This document shows positions 1 to 7,309 of a DNA stretch of 64,000 nucleotides, one piece after another (within the stretch, counting starts at the first letter, position 1; each line of letters starts with the position of its first letter). The stretch covers positions 21,586-85,585 of the forward strand of contig CAZLDS010000005.1 in NCBI GenBank assembly GCA_964558395.1. The letters are read 5' to 3'. The position numbers were made by a program, and so were the translations under genes. Source of the stretch: CSP1-5 sp964558395. GTDB lineage: Bacteria > Methylomirabilota > Methylomirabilia > Methylomirabilales > CSP1-5. The notes under the pieces were generated by a model. That model saw only the letters and a program-made list of their open reading frames with translations, made no database searches and had not been told where the DNA came from.

Positions 1-1
1 C

Positions 2-1165
2 ATTTCAATTTATTATCTTAGGAGATATTTCATCAGGCGCCAGAAGAGCTACCTGTGGTTGACGGGGATCTTCCTCGGGACGAGTCTTGCCGCCAAATTC
101 TCAGCCCTGTACCTGATGCCAAGCTTTGTAATCGTGGGGGGATTCTTGGCATACAAGGAACGTGGGTCGAGGCCATTCGATGATGCACCGTACGATGGGT
201 ATGGGGTTGGTCGGTTGTTTAGTGACTTGACTGTAATGTTTTCGATCGCCCTTGGGGTTGTCATTCTAAGCTACGGTATCATGGAGTTTCCCGTTTTCGT
301 CGAGGGATTAATTCTTCTGTTTCGACACAACGCAAGGGGACATCCAGCGTTCTTGATGGGTGAGCATTCCATGACGGGATGGCCTCAGTATTTTCTCGTC
401 GCGTTCGCGGTTAAAACGCCGCTCGCCCTTGTCATATTAATTGGCGGTGTTACGATGTTATACCGTCACATTAACGATGAGCCCACGGGGGCGGTAATGA
501 GGGACCTCATCTTGATCATCCCAGTGGCGGTCATGCTTGGAGCGGCTATGATGAGCCGACTAAACATTGGGATTCGCCACATATTACCGATCTACCCGTT
601 CCTCTTCGTTTATGTGAGCCAATTCATAAACTGGAAAGCAAACATCGGGGTCAAATATGGGACGGTGTGCGCGCTTGTTGGGTGGTACGGGCTCTCGAGC
701 GTGGCCATAGCGCCTCACTACCTCGCGTATTTCAACGAGCTTGTTGGGGGTCCGGGCCAGGGATACCGGTATCTGATTGATTCCAATATTGACTGGGGGC
801 AGGATCTAAAGGCGTTGTCCCTCTACATGAAGGAGAGGAAGCTCAAGAAGATCAAGCTTGCGTTTTTTGGAACAGCCTCGTGTGCATATCGAGGTATCGA
901 GTGCGAGGAATTGGCCTGCACGCCGCAGGCAGGCATCCTTGCGGTCAGTGTGAATCGCCTGGTAGGCCTTACGGAGAAGCAGTCCCGATGTTTTGCGTGG
1001 CTTCGTGAGTTCACGCCTGTGGAAAAGATTGGTTATTCTATTTTCGTATACGAGATCAAGAAAGAGGAAATGGGTACATACACAGAATCATACACAGATA
1101 AACGGCGAAAGAGGGGTCCAGAATACCAGATAAGAAAAGGTCACTCCAAAGGTTCAGACCATTGA
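2..1165 (+). CDS. GT39/PMT-type membrane glycosyltransferase, 3' part
   Basis: The reading frame is open from the left edge, so the gene starts outside the window and about 387 C-terminal residues are visible. Several long hydrophobic stretches indicate a polytopic inner-membrane protein. The segment SNIDWGQDLKALSLYM, about two thirds along, matches the C-terminal region often seen in dolichyl-phosphate-mannose-type (ArnT/PMT, GT39) glycosyltransferases, which move a sugar from a polyprenyl-phosphate carrier to protein or lipid. The last ~35 residues are hydrophilic and Lys/Arg-rich. Sugar and acceptor cannot be read from the sequence. The next genes look like an accessory island, so no operon partner is visible. 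Confidence 0.75.
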   Translation: MSIYYLRRYFIRRQKSYLWLTGIFLGTSLAAKFSALYLMPSFVIVGGFLAYKERGSRPFDDAPYDGYGVGRLFSDLTVMFSIALGVVILSYGIMEFPVFVEGLILLFRHNARGHPAFLMGEHSMTGWPQYFLVAFAVKTPLALVILIGGVTMLYRHINDEPTGAVMRDLILIIPVAVMLGAAMMSRLNIGIRHILPIYPFLFVYVSQFINWKANIGVKYGTVCALVGWYGLSSVAIAPHYLAYFNELVGGPGQGYRYLIDSNIDWGQDLKALSLYMKERKLKKIKLAFFGTASCAYRGIECEELACTPQAGILAVSVNRLVGLTEKQSRCFAWLREFTPVEKIGYSIFVYEIKKEEMGTYTESYTDKRRKRGPEYQIRKGHSKGSDH

Positions 1166-1201
1166 GTACGAGACGGAAGGAGGAAATGGGGAGGGGGAGT
1201 G

Positions 1202-1336
1202 ATGACATATGCACGTCAACATCGGCGAGCCGTTAAAAGAATCAAGGAAAAGCAGTAGAGGCGCGAGCCTCTTCGCAAGTGGGGGCAGAAGCGGCTCGAC
1301 CATGACAAGGCGTTGACCCCCAAAAAGGAGGAGTGA
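1202..1336 (+). pseudogene. Small basic ORF with an in-frame amber codon
   Basis: An ATG at 1202 follows a purine-rich GGGGAGGGGGAG stretch and opens an 18-codon basic peptide (MTYARQHRRAVKRIKEKQ) ending at TAG 1256-1258. The same frame then stays open for 25 more codons of similarly charged sequence (RREPLRKWGQKRLDHDK...) to TGA 1334-1336. This looks like one ~44-codon gene with a nonsense codon, but such short frames can arise by chance. I recognise no family. Confidence 0.25.
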
Positions 1337-1339
1337 GGA

Positions 1340-1384
1340 ATGGGCTATCTCTATCGACCGAAAATCAAAAGCGGGAGAGAGTGA
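1340..1384 (+). pseudogene. Possible decapitated tyrosine-recombinase N-terminus
   Basis: A 14-codon ORF (MGYLYRPKIKSGRE) with a good GGAGGAG ribosome-binding site (1328-1334) ends in TGA, overlapping the next ATG as TGATG. The peptide resembles the first residues of many phage-type integrases, which start MG-x-(I/L)-Y-x-(R/P)-K-x(0-2)-G. The catalytic half of such a protein lies on the same strand at 7780-8412. It may therefore be the 5' stub of that or another integrase. The match is short and could be chance; alternatively it is a leader peptide coupled to the next gene. Confidence 0.25.
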
Positions 1385-1872
1385 TGAACAAGCCAACGAC
1401 AGAAACCCTAACACGACGGCTGGACCGAGTGGGGCGGGAGAATCGGTGCTTGAAGGGGGCGGGACTGGCAGCCCTGGCCGTAATCGCCGGTGTGGTGGTG
1501 ATGGGGCAGGCCACGGGGAACAAGGTGGCTAAGGTGGTGGAGGCGGAGAGTTTCGTTGTCCGGGACGAGAGCGGCAAGACCCGAGCGCAGCTCGGAGTGA
1601 TGGCGGATGGCGCGACCCTGCGCCTTTATGATGTTGATGGGAAGGCATTTGCCGAATTAGTGGGGAAGAGCTATGGGGCAGGTGCCCTACAACTACGCGA
1701 CCGTCACGGAATTGTCCGCGCTATCATGTTTGTAGGAGCGACTGAGGAACCGTACTTGCGTTTGTACGACTTAGAGGGGAAACCTCGAATCGACCTCGCC
1801 GTTGAGGCAGGCGTTAGACCGGTTATTGCTGTTCGCAACAAGGCCGGGAAGGTTATGTGGAGCGCACCGTAG
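1384..1872 (+). CDS. Membrane-anchored protein with repeated beta-strand motif
   Basis: Start at ATG 1384 is preferred: GGGAGAGAG lies just upstream and the ATG overlaps an upstream stop (TGATG). The 162-residue protein has a short basic N-terminus, then a hydrophobic helix (about residues 27-43) that probably anchors it in the inner membrane with the C-terminus outside. The rest repeats a pattern of F-V-V-R-D-x-x-G-K-x-R-A-x-L-G and L-R-L-Y-D-x-x-G-K-x-R, two to three times, suggesting stacked beta-hairpins. I know the repeat style from uncharacterised bacterial proteins but cannot assign a function. The following gene starts 41 bases downstream. Confidence 0.6.
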   Translation: MNKPTTETLTRRLDRVGRENRCLKGAGLAALAVIAGVVVMGQATGNKVAKVVEAESFVVRDESGKTRAQLGVMADGATLRLYDVDGKAFAELVGKSYGAGALQLRDRHGIVRAIMFVGATEEPYLRLYDLEGKPRIDLAVEAGVRPVIAVRNKAGKVMWSAP

Positions 1873-1912
1873 CTTCATACACGAAAGGAAACTAGATGGA
1901 GGGGTAAGTACG

Positions 1913-2248
1913 TTGCGGAAATCAGGTCGAATATTCGGGGTCGCAATTGTTGTGGTACTGATAGGGCTTACCACCATTTCCGGATGTGACAGCTACGACA
2001 GTGATTTCATTCCATATGGCCTTAAAGGATTGGACGTGTGGGTCTATTCTGACCTTACCTATGACAACACAACGGAGAAAGAGTATTACGGCGGGAGAGT
2101 GGAAGCGAGTTACTTTTCGAATTCCTCTGCGATCAGCGAGTGCGGTGACCTTGCTTATGGAACAGCCAATCACTACCATCTACAGGATTGGAGTTATGTC
2201 TGTTGTACGGTCACATCGTCGTCTGACTGCGTTACAAAGGTAAGGTAG
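1913..2248 (+). CDS. Small lipoprotein, function unknown
   Basis: The likely start is TTG 1913, because GGAGGGG (1898-1904) sits 8 bases upstream; the longer frame overlaps the previous gene. The 111-residue product has an N-terminal RKSGR, a hydrophobic segment and a lipobox ending ISGC at residue 24, so it should be a signal-peptidase-II lipoprotein. The mature part is polar and rich in Tyr, Ser and Asp, with a Cys pair (VCC) and two further Cys near the C-terminus that may form disulfides. I do not recognise the family. It may be co-transcribed with the membrane protein just upstream. Confidence 0.55.
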   Translation: MRKSGRIFGVAIVVVLIGLTTISGCDSYDSDFIPYGLKGLDVWVYSDLTYDNTTEKEYYGGRVEASYFSNSSAISECGDLAYGTANHYHLQDWSYVCCTVTSSSDCVTKVR

Positions 2249-2378
2249 CGAATGAGCGGCCAAGCAGGTAAAATGACTATGTAGAATACCTCGAACATCC
2301 CCGGCCGGACTGCAGCCCGAAAAGCCCGTTCCCGACGGCCTGGTCGGGGTTCCCTTGGGGGCTCCTGCGGGAGGAGCG

Positions 2379-3563
2379 ATGGCCCACCGAACCGGAAAAC
2401 CAGCTGGCACATCCGGTATCACCAAGGAGGAATACGAACTCCAATGCCTTCTCCGAAATCCCACCTTCCAAGAGGAAGTTGTGGAGTATTATCGAAGCGT
2501 TCCCCTCCTCCACAAAATTCTGACCCCTCAAGAATGGAAGGATTGGATACAGGAGAAAAAACGGCACGGGGTATCACTCAAATCGTCTATTTCTCCCATG
2601 GCGAGGGAAGAGGTGGATATCCTGTGCAGTCCCTTCGTCCGCTGGTATGGAGATAGGCATTTCGCCCTTATCCCGACTAACCGTGATGAATTTGACCGGT
2701 TCATTGCAGCACATAAAGCCCTCGACTACAGAGTGGACGGAATCCTGCCGGAACGTGATCAATATTCAATGGTGACCGGCATTGCAAAGCAAACGGTCAA
2801 TAATGCTCAGGCTCGAATCCAGCAACGTTATCCCCGCGTTACGAGCTTTGTCCCGACCACTTTTCTCGCGGTCCTCTGGACAGAGCCATTAAGGGCGGCT
2901 CGCCCCACCCAAGTTACAGATCCCTGGATCAGCTTTCTCAAGTTTCTCCGGGATAAATACTGCCCAAGTCTTTCTCTCGAACAGGTGGAGAGTCTTCTAT
3001 TACAGACGAGCCCTGGTATCATGGACTTGATCAACATGGCGCGCCTATACCATACTGCAGGCTTATTTGATACCGCGAAGATTTATATTCCGATCTACGA
3101 GGACACCCGAGCGCAGGATCTCGATTTTAAGGCCATCGCACGATGGCAGCGTGAAGTCTATGGGAAAAAGAAAAGGGCACGGGAGGACAAATATAACCTA
3201 TATCTTCGCTGCTACGATCAGTTAGTCAAGGACCGCCTCTCTCTTCGGAAGATAGCTCGGCGTGAGGGTATCGACCGTCACACGGCACTGCGGGCAATAG
3301 AACGAGCATTCCAAGACATTCTGGGCAAACGTTACCGGAAAGAAGAAGTTCCACGGGAGAGCCTTCTGGATCATCTTAAAAAGTGTTCCACTTGTTCTGT
3401 GAGAGAAAATTTGTGCCCCACGGGTGAGAGCCTGTTAAATCAAGAAGTGAGAGTCCAGCCTGGTAAAGAATTGAGCATCGGAGTCCCATCGTACGACTTA
3501 AATGAAGTGCACACAACAACCGGTGGTGGCAGGCGTACAGGCCGCAAAAAAAGGGCGGATTAA
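2379..3563 (+). CDS. Unknown protein with C-terminal HTH and Cys cluster
   Basis: Start ATG 2379 is chosen for its upstream GGGAGGAG. The 394-residue soluble protein has no signal peptide. Near residues 270-320 the sequence around LSLRKIARREGIDRHTAL looks like a helix-turn-helix, and it is followed by a CSTCSVRENLC cluster that could bind metal or an Fe-S centre. The last ~20 residues are basic (GGGRRTGRKKR). The N-terminal two thirds show no motif I can name. It opens the block of small DNA-binding genes in this island, so a regulatory or replication role is plausible; that is inference from context and the HTH only. Confidence 0.5.
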   Translation: MAHRTGKPAGTSGITKEEYELQCLLRNPTFQEEVVEYYRSVPLLHKILTPQEWKDWIQEKKRHGVSLKSSISPMAREEVDILCSPFVRWYGDRHFALIPTNRDEFDRFIAAHKALDYRVDGILPERDQYSMVTGIAKQTVNNAQARIQQRYPRVTSFVPTTFLAVLWTEPLRAARPTQVTDPWISFLKFLRDKYCPSLSLEQVESLLLQTSPGIMDLINMARLYHTAGLFDTAKIYIPIYEDTRAQDLDFKAIARWQREVYGKKKRAREDKYNLYLRCYDQLVKDRLSLRKIARREGIDRHTALRAIERAFQDILGKRYRKEEVPRESLLDHLKKCSTCSVRENLCPTGESLLNQEVRVQPGKELSIGVPSYDLNEVHTTTGGGRRTGRKKRAD

Positions 3564-3708
3564 CTGTAAAAATCCCCTCCACGCCTACTGTCTTCCCTCT
3601 GTCCTCTTGATATCCCCAAGCTGGAAAATAAGACCCCCCCCCTTATTCGCGCACTCACTATTAGTGAGGGACCGTGGTGTGACACTCACAATCTCAAGGA
3701 GGGGGACG

Positions 3709-3915
3709 ATGGAGAGACTTCTCCGCGTGGACGAAGTGGCAGAACGGCTGGGCCTGCGCCCATCAACGGTACGAAAGCTTATTTATCTTCGCGCTATCCC
3801 CGTGGTTCGGCCAACAAAGAGGGCGGTGAGGATAAGGCGGGAGGACGTGGAGGCAATTATCAGACGTGGGTATCGACCGGGAAGCCAGGCATCGAAACAT
3901 GGGGTGGCGGGGTGA
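3709..3915 (+). CDS. Excisionase/MerR-like helix-turn-helix protein
   Basis: ATG 3709 follows AAGGAGGGGG with good spacing. The 68-residue protein reads as a compact winged HTH of the excisionase type (helix_turn_helix_17-like): RVDEVAERLGLRPSTVRKLI is the recognition helix region, and AVRIRREDVEAII the conserved wing and last helix. Such proteins bind DNA as recombination directionality factors or small regulators on phages and integrative elements. Its 3' end overlaps the start of the next, damaged gene. The recombinase remnant at 7780 would be a natural partner. Confidence 0.75.
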   Translation: MERLLRVDEVAERLGLRPSTVRKLIYLRAIPVVRPTKRAVRIRREDVEAIIRRGYRPGSQASKHGVAG

Positions 3916-4915
3916 CGGTCAGAATCACCCGGAAAAGGCGACACCTCTGGCAGTTATAGCCAGGTGGGTTCGGGCAGGGGTGTTGACCCTCCTTCCGCCA
4001 TCGGCGAGGGATGTGCTCTACGTGCTAGGGGCGCATACGAACAGCGAGGGCGAGGCATGACCCAGGGCTGCAGAAATTGCAAGGCTCACCCCCCACAAAC
4101 GCCAAACGATTTATCGCGCCTTTAAGGAAATTCAGAGAGTAGGAGTGTTCACGCGAGTGGGCAGGTTCCGTGGGCCTGGCTATAACGTCCCAGGCTCGAT
4201 TATTTTTCGCCTTAGGCCCTACGATGCAGCAGCACAAAGCCGATTACAGGCCTTACTAGATGTACCTATGGCAGGGACATCTAAAAGTGGCAATAGGCGA
4301 CGTTTCATCAGGCCAGTTGTCCCTGAAGGAGCACCACTAGTTGTTCCTGAAGCGGTCAAACCAGTTGTTCCTCTCACAGGGACACAGAAAGGGTATTTGG
4401 AAAGGGAAAAAGAAAGGGTATTTGGAAAGGGGAGTCTGAGGGGAAAACCATACGGCCAGGCTCAGCCGTCGGCTTCTCCGCCTTTAGTAGTAGAGGCTCC
4501 AAAGTCATTGCCTGGCCTTTCAGAGCAAAAAGACAAAGACGCCGCAAGAAGGGATAAACAACGGCAGGACCTTCTCCAATTCATGCAGCAGGGCCATCCG
4601 GCCCTTTCGTGGTGCATCGAGCATTTAGCCCGAAGAGGATACGACCCCTCCGATGTTGAGTGCGCCTACAGAGAGGCGAGAATGGGGAGAGGGCTTCTGT
4701 GCCCCAGAGCGATGGCCAAGACGGGAATGAACGGCGTCTGTGCCTTGGTATCGGGAGGGACCGGTCAGAGTGTGTTTTGTTGCCGCTCCCTGGCAGCCGG
4801 TATTGTCGCCACCATCAACGGCAGGCGGTCAAAGCATAATGCCAGCACCGCACCGAAAGGTTACGGCGCAAGATCTGATGGACAGGCTGGACCGGATCGA
4901 AAAAAAGGTGGATAA
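3899..4915 (+). pseudogene. Replication-initiator-like HTH gene interrupted by TGA
   Basis: One frame carries LPPSARDVLYVLGAHTNSEGEA, then TGA at 4058-4060, then PRAAEIARLTPHKRQTIYRA, VGVFTRVG and about 250 more residues. Read through, this resembles the HTH domain of phage or plasmid replication/DNA-binding proteins, where an aromatic residue usually sits at the TGA position and a sensor helix follows (AEIA..T...R.TIYRA.KEI). A Trp codon changed to TGA is the simplest explanation. The tail after about residue 280 overlaps the next gene in another frame and may be non-genuine. No SD precedes ATG 3899; coupling to the upstream excisionase gene is possible. Confidence 0.5.
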
Positions 4916-5192
4916 ACTCGTTCACCTTACCGACAACCATACCGGCGGCCATACGAGTGCTAAGGCGACCCTTCAGAGCCTGGGGTTGCCCGCTGATGGG
5001 CTTCTTGTCGGCTGGGCCGAAATTAGTCGCTTCACGCGGAAGGCCCCTTCGACCTTGCGGAAGTACGCCCGCGTCATGCATTTTCCCGCAGTCAGGTGGG
5101 GCAGGTTTGTGGTTAGCGATCCCCAGATGATTCGCAACTGGCTCTTTGCCGTGAAGAGGGCGAAGGATGAAGGCAGAAAAAGGCACCCCTAA
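4839..5192 (+). CDS. HTH DNA-binding protein with N-terminal coiled segment
   Basis: The 117-residue product starts at ATG 4839, inside the end of the previous frame, with AGGCGG about 12 bases upstream. Residues 9-30 (LMDRLDRIEKKVDKLVHL) form a heptad-like helix suited to dimerisation. Residues about 55-105 (GLLVGWAEISRFTRKAPSTL...) match the layout of a phage-type helix-turn-helix that also occurs in terminase small subunits and DNA-binding excisionase relatives. Charged C-terminus. Function beyond DNA binding is not assignable. Confidence 0.5.
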   Translation: MPAPHRKVTAQDLMDRLDRIEKKVDKLVHLTDNHTGGHTSAKATLQSLGLPADGLLVGWAEISRFTRKAPSTLRKYARVMHFPAVRWGRFVVSDPQMIRNWLFAVKRAKDEGRKRHP

Positions 5193-5289
5193 GTCTTTAT
5201 GGACACCGGACCAGCTCTCACGTGCTCTATCCGGGCTGTGCTCCAAGGAATAGTAAGTCTCGCTCTCGCCACGGCAGAGGGGCAAGGGC

Positions 5290-5553
5290 TTGAGCCGGTT
5301 CGAGCATAAGAGAGAGGCCGTTGAGCCTAGCGCTGTGCGGCCGACGTATCTCGACTGGCGCGGGCTCTCGATCTACGCCTCGTGCAGCAAGCGCTGGCTC
5401 CAAGCCCATGTGCCCCCTTCCCTCCGCTTCCGGGTGGACGGAAAGGTGCTGATCCGGCTCCAGGAGTTCGATTCCTGGATCGAACGCTTCCGCGAAGGCC
5501 AGGATGTTGACCGCGTATTGACCGAAGTCATGGAGGGGCTAAAGCGTGTGTAA
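5290..5553 (+). CDS. Small excisionase-like HTH protein
   Basis: TTG start at 5290 with AGAGGGGCAAG just upstream; no ATG is available in a good position. The 87-residue protein contains TYLDWRGLSIYASCSKRWLQ, then a beta-wing-like FRVDGKVLIRLQEFDSWIERF, the usual architecture of an excisionase/AlpA-type DNA-binding domain that ends in ...V.R.EFD.W.... It is the second excisionase-like protein in the island and may belong to a separate ancestral element. Intergenic DNA follows with no clear terminator. Confidence 0.55.
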   Translation: MSRFEHKREAVEPSAVRPTYLDWRGLSIYASCSKRWLQAHVPPSLRFRVDGKVLIRLQEFDSWIERFREGQDVDRVLTEVMEGLKRV

Positions 5554-5659
5554 TCAAGGATCCCTTGACTGACACATAAAGGGAAAAGCTAATGATTTCA
5601 ACTAGTTGGCAATTAACATCATACCCTAGTTGCAGATAGGTTGCGTGTTAGAGCGAGAA

Positions 5660-5980
5660 ATGACGATATTCGACAGCGTCAATTCGTGTCCATCCTGCAA
5701 GCCGCCCTCTGTTTGGCTCACTGACCATCCGGCGCTTGGTTATGAGGAAGAGCTGGCGAGGATGGGCTACATTGCAATCTTTAAGGGCTGTCCCTCATGT
5801 CTCTTACTCTGGGTCGCTATCCCGACAGAAGCAGAGCATTGGGACCAGCTCTCTTCTGCAGAGATGACATCATGGACGTTTACGGAGGGCTACTGTCTGG
5901 TGCCAGCGGATCCAGGACTGATGATCGGAAAATTTTTTGGCGGAGAGAAACTTCGAGGCGAGCGGAGGGTCGGGGGGTAG
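5660..5980 (+). CDS. Small protein with two CPSC motifs
   Basis: The start is taken at ATG 5660; a longer version from TTG 5630 is possible. The 106-residue product contains CPSCKPP near residue 10 and GCPSCLLLW near residue 48, spaced like a zinc ribbon or a redox-active dithiol pair, and a Trp/Glu-rich middle. The C-terminus (GGEKLRGERRVGG) is basic. I recognise no family. Small CxxC proteins recur in this island (6816, 6984, 7508) and in the second accessory zone (57888). Confidence 0.4.
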   Translation: MTIFDSVNSCPSCKPPSVWLTDHPALGYEEELARMGYIAIFKGCPSCLLLWVAIPTEAEHWDQLSSAEMTSWTFTEGYCLVPADPGLMIGKFFGGEKLRGERRVGG

Positions 5981-6058
5981 GCCGGGGGGTGGGGTCGCGC
6001 CTGGCATCGCGGCATCGGGTTAGTCCCAATTGGCGATTTTGAGGCAGGAACCAAGACC

Positions 6059-6340
6059 GTGAACGAAACCGCAATTACCATTGACCATGACGACGGCAGG
6101 GTTCGCGTGGACACCAAGTCGCGGCGTTACCAGACCCAGCTTCAGAGAGCAGGCTTCAAGCCCCTTTCCTCCCTTGGCCCCTACTCCTCATGGGAAGGCT
6201 CTCAGGAGCAGCTCCCGCCGACATTGTTTCGCAAGGGCAAGTCGGCCCGCAAGGGAAGGAGTGCATTGGATCTTGCTGAGGCTCGAAAGGTCCGGGATGC
6301 CTCTCGGAGCAGACCTGAAATGGCGTCCTACGTAGAATAA
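6059..6340 (+). CDS. Hypothetical small basic protein
   Basis: A GTG start at 6059 follows GAGGCAGGA. The 93-residue product is hydrophilic and basic, with TAITIDHDDGRVRVDTKSRR at the N-terminus and ALDLAEARKVRDASRSRPEM near the end. No motif is recognisable. A hydrophobic minus-strand frame (6156-6452) overlaps its 3' half, and both cannot be under strong selection. Codon composition resembles the neighbours, which mildly favours this frame. Confidence 0.35.
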   Translation: MNETAITIDHDDGRVRVDTKSRRYQTQLQRAGFKPLSSLGPYSSWEGSQEQLPPTLFRKGKSARKGRSALDLAEARKVRDASRSRPEMASYVE

Positions 6341-6452
6341 TCGGGGCTAGAATCGCGCGCATGGGGTGTAGAACGTATCGTACGATAGCACACAAGCTGA
6401 GTGCTAGGCCAATGAATATTCCAAAGAACGCTAACGCTATTTCTTTCAGCAT
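6156..6452 (-). CDS. Possible small membrane protein (uncertain)
   Basis: The N-terminal 40 residues (MLKEIALAFFGIFIGLALSL...) form a convincing transmembrane helix followed by a basic juxtamembrane part. After about residue 45 the frame runs antisense to the plus-strand ORF at 6059-6340 and becomes Pro/Cys-rich, so the real gene may be shorter or decayed. It lies 27 bases downstream of another tiny membrane ORF on the same strand (6480-6572), suggesting a pair. The ribosome-binding site is weak (GCTGGAA). Confidence 0.25.
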   Translation of the reverse strand: MLKEIALAFFGIFIGLALSLCAIVRYVLHPMRAILAPIILRRTPFQVCSERHPGPFEPQQDPMHSFPCGPTCPCETMSAGAAPESLPMRSRGQGRKGA

Positions 6453-6479
6453 TTGATTCCAGCAACGGTCGTCTTCTTA

Positions 6480-6572
6480 CTATCTCGGTGGCAACGATTT
6501 GGCGATCAGGCCAACAAAGAAGCTCAGTGTGATTATCGTGACCCCAGCCAGTGCCACCTCCCCGCCAGTCAT
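6480..6572 (-). CDS. 30-residue single-pass membrane protein
   Basis: ATG (6572-6570) follows a strong GGAGGA six bases upstream. The product begins MTGGEVALAG, continues through one hydrophobic helix (VTIITLSFFVGLIA) and ends KSLPPR. The topology suits an inner-membrane microprotein, a holin-like protein or a small toxin. No family is assigned. Its 5' end abuts a ~120-bp repeat (6583-6704) that recurs at 57682-57801, so the repeat would lie in its upstream region. Support is the SD plus hydrophobic pattern only. Confidence 0.4.
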   Translation of the reverse strand: MTGGEVALAGVTIITLSFFVGLIAKSLPPR

Positions 6573-6582
6573 TGCGAGTCCT

Positions 6583-6704
6583 CCATTTACTATAATCGGT
6601 GGATTATCGTGCGCCCGTCAATCCGGTACAGCCCCTTTTTTCTCATCGGCGAAACTACCATGGCTTGCATCGGGCGAATTGCTTAATGATTGTTTGTTTC
6701 AGGG
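6583..6704. repeat. Dispersed ~120-bp repeat, copy A
   Basis: From CCATTTACTATAATCGGTGG to GTTTCAGGG this stretch is nearly identical, with a few substitutions and single-base indels, to 57682-57801 in the same orientation. Shared landmarks include AGCCCCTTTTTTCT, GAAACTACCATGGCTTGCA and ATTGCTTAATGAT. In both places small CxxC proteins lie downstream on the plus strand. No conserved long ORF spans it in both copies, so it looks like a non-coding mobile or regulatory element rather than a gene. Confidence 0.85.
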
Positions 6705-6815
6705 GCGGGGCCCATGGCGAGGCTCCAGATTGGAGACCGTGGGGATCGGAGAGAAAGCAGATAAAGCGGGGGAAAGCTGCTGCCCGAAGAAGGAGGCCAG
6801 AACGTCGGAGGAGAA

Positions 6816-6941
6816 ATGGCTAAGCGAGACTTAGACTTTGCAGAGCCCATGCTTCGGATTTGCCCGAATTGTGGCCTGAGTTACTTAACGCCCGAGCTAC
6901 AACCCCGCTGCTCAAGTTGTGGGCATCGGGAGGGAACGTGA
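6816..6941 (+). CDS. 41-residue zinc-ribbon protein
   Basis: ATG 6816 has GGAGGAG (6807-6813) at ideal distance. The product starts MAKRDLDFAEP and contains CPNCG, about twelve residues, then CSSCG, the four-cysteine pattern of a rubredoxin-like or zinc-ribbon knuckle. It is too short for a catalytic domain; such proteins usually bind zinc and mediate protein or nucleic-acid contacts. Another small Cys-rich gene starts 42 bases downstream. Confidence 0.6.
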   Translation: MAKRDLDFAEPMLRICPNCGLSYLTPELQPRCSSCGHREGT

Positions 6942-6983
6942 GCCCTTTTTATTGCTATTCGTCTTTGACGGATAAATTAAAAA

Positions 6984-7261
6984 ATGGATAATCGGCATAT
7001 TTGTAAACGCTGCCAGCGGGATTTTACGGCTAGGGCCGACGCGAAATACTGCGAGGATAAATGCCGCAAAGCTGCTTGGTGGGTAAGACTCCGATCCGAT
7101 GCTCAGCGCGGGCGGAAACGGGGCTTCGGGAAGAGACCAGGGGGCGGACACAGCCACCAAAGGAGCCTGTTGACGAGCCCGCCCCGCCTACTGTGCCGGT
7201 CAGTCAGGATTTTGTGAACTGGGTGAGGCATCAGCGGTGGGAGGATGGGGGGCTGAAATAA
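6984..7261 (+). pseudogene. Zinc-ribbon protein, probably frameshifted
   Basis: From ATG 6984 the frame encodes HICKRCQRDF, then ADAKYCEDKCRKAAWW, i.e. CxxC...YCxxxC, a zinc-ribbon also seen in the protein at 57888 (CEACG...FCNAAC). After about residue 48 this frame turns low-complexity, whereas the overlapping frame to 7261 reads PKEPVDEPAPPTVPV and FVNWVRHQRWEDGG, a natural C-terminus. A single-base shift near 7125-7140, where the sequence is G-rich (CCAGGGGGCGG), would join the two. Either a genuine frameshift or an assembly error is possible; the intact protein would be about 92 residues. Confidence 0.45.
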
Positions 7262-7272
7262 CCCTCGACATG

Positions 7273-7293
7273 ATATATGCACTAGGCATATAT
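7273..7293. promoter_or_regulatory. Perfect 8-bp palindrome, probable RHH operator
   Basis: ATATATGC (7273-7280), a 5-base spacer ACTAG and GCATATAT (7286-7293) form a perfect inverted repeat directly upstream of the ribosome-binding site (GGAGG 7295-7299) of the ribbon-helix-helix gene at 7310. Small RHH repressors commonly bind such short palindromes in their own promoters, so autoregulation is the natural reading; this is inferred from position. Confidence 0.6.
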
Positions 7294-7309
7294 TGGAGGT
7301 ATGGAACCC

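Noticed and set aside
6601..6704. Group II intron start (GTGCGCC) within the repeat
   Set aside because: No domain V sequence or reverse transcriptase is present; the match is only seven bases.
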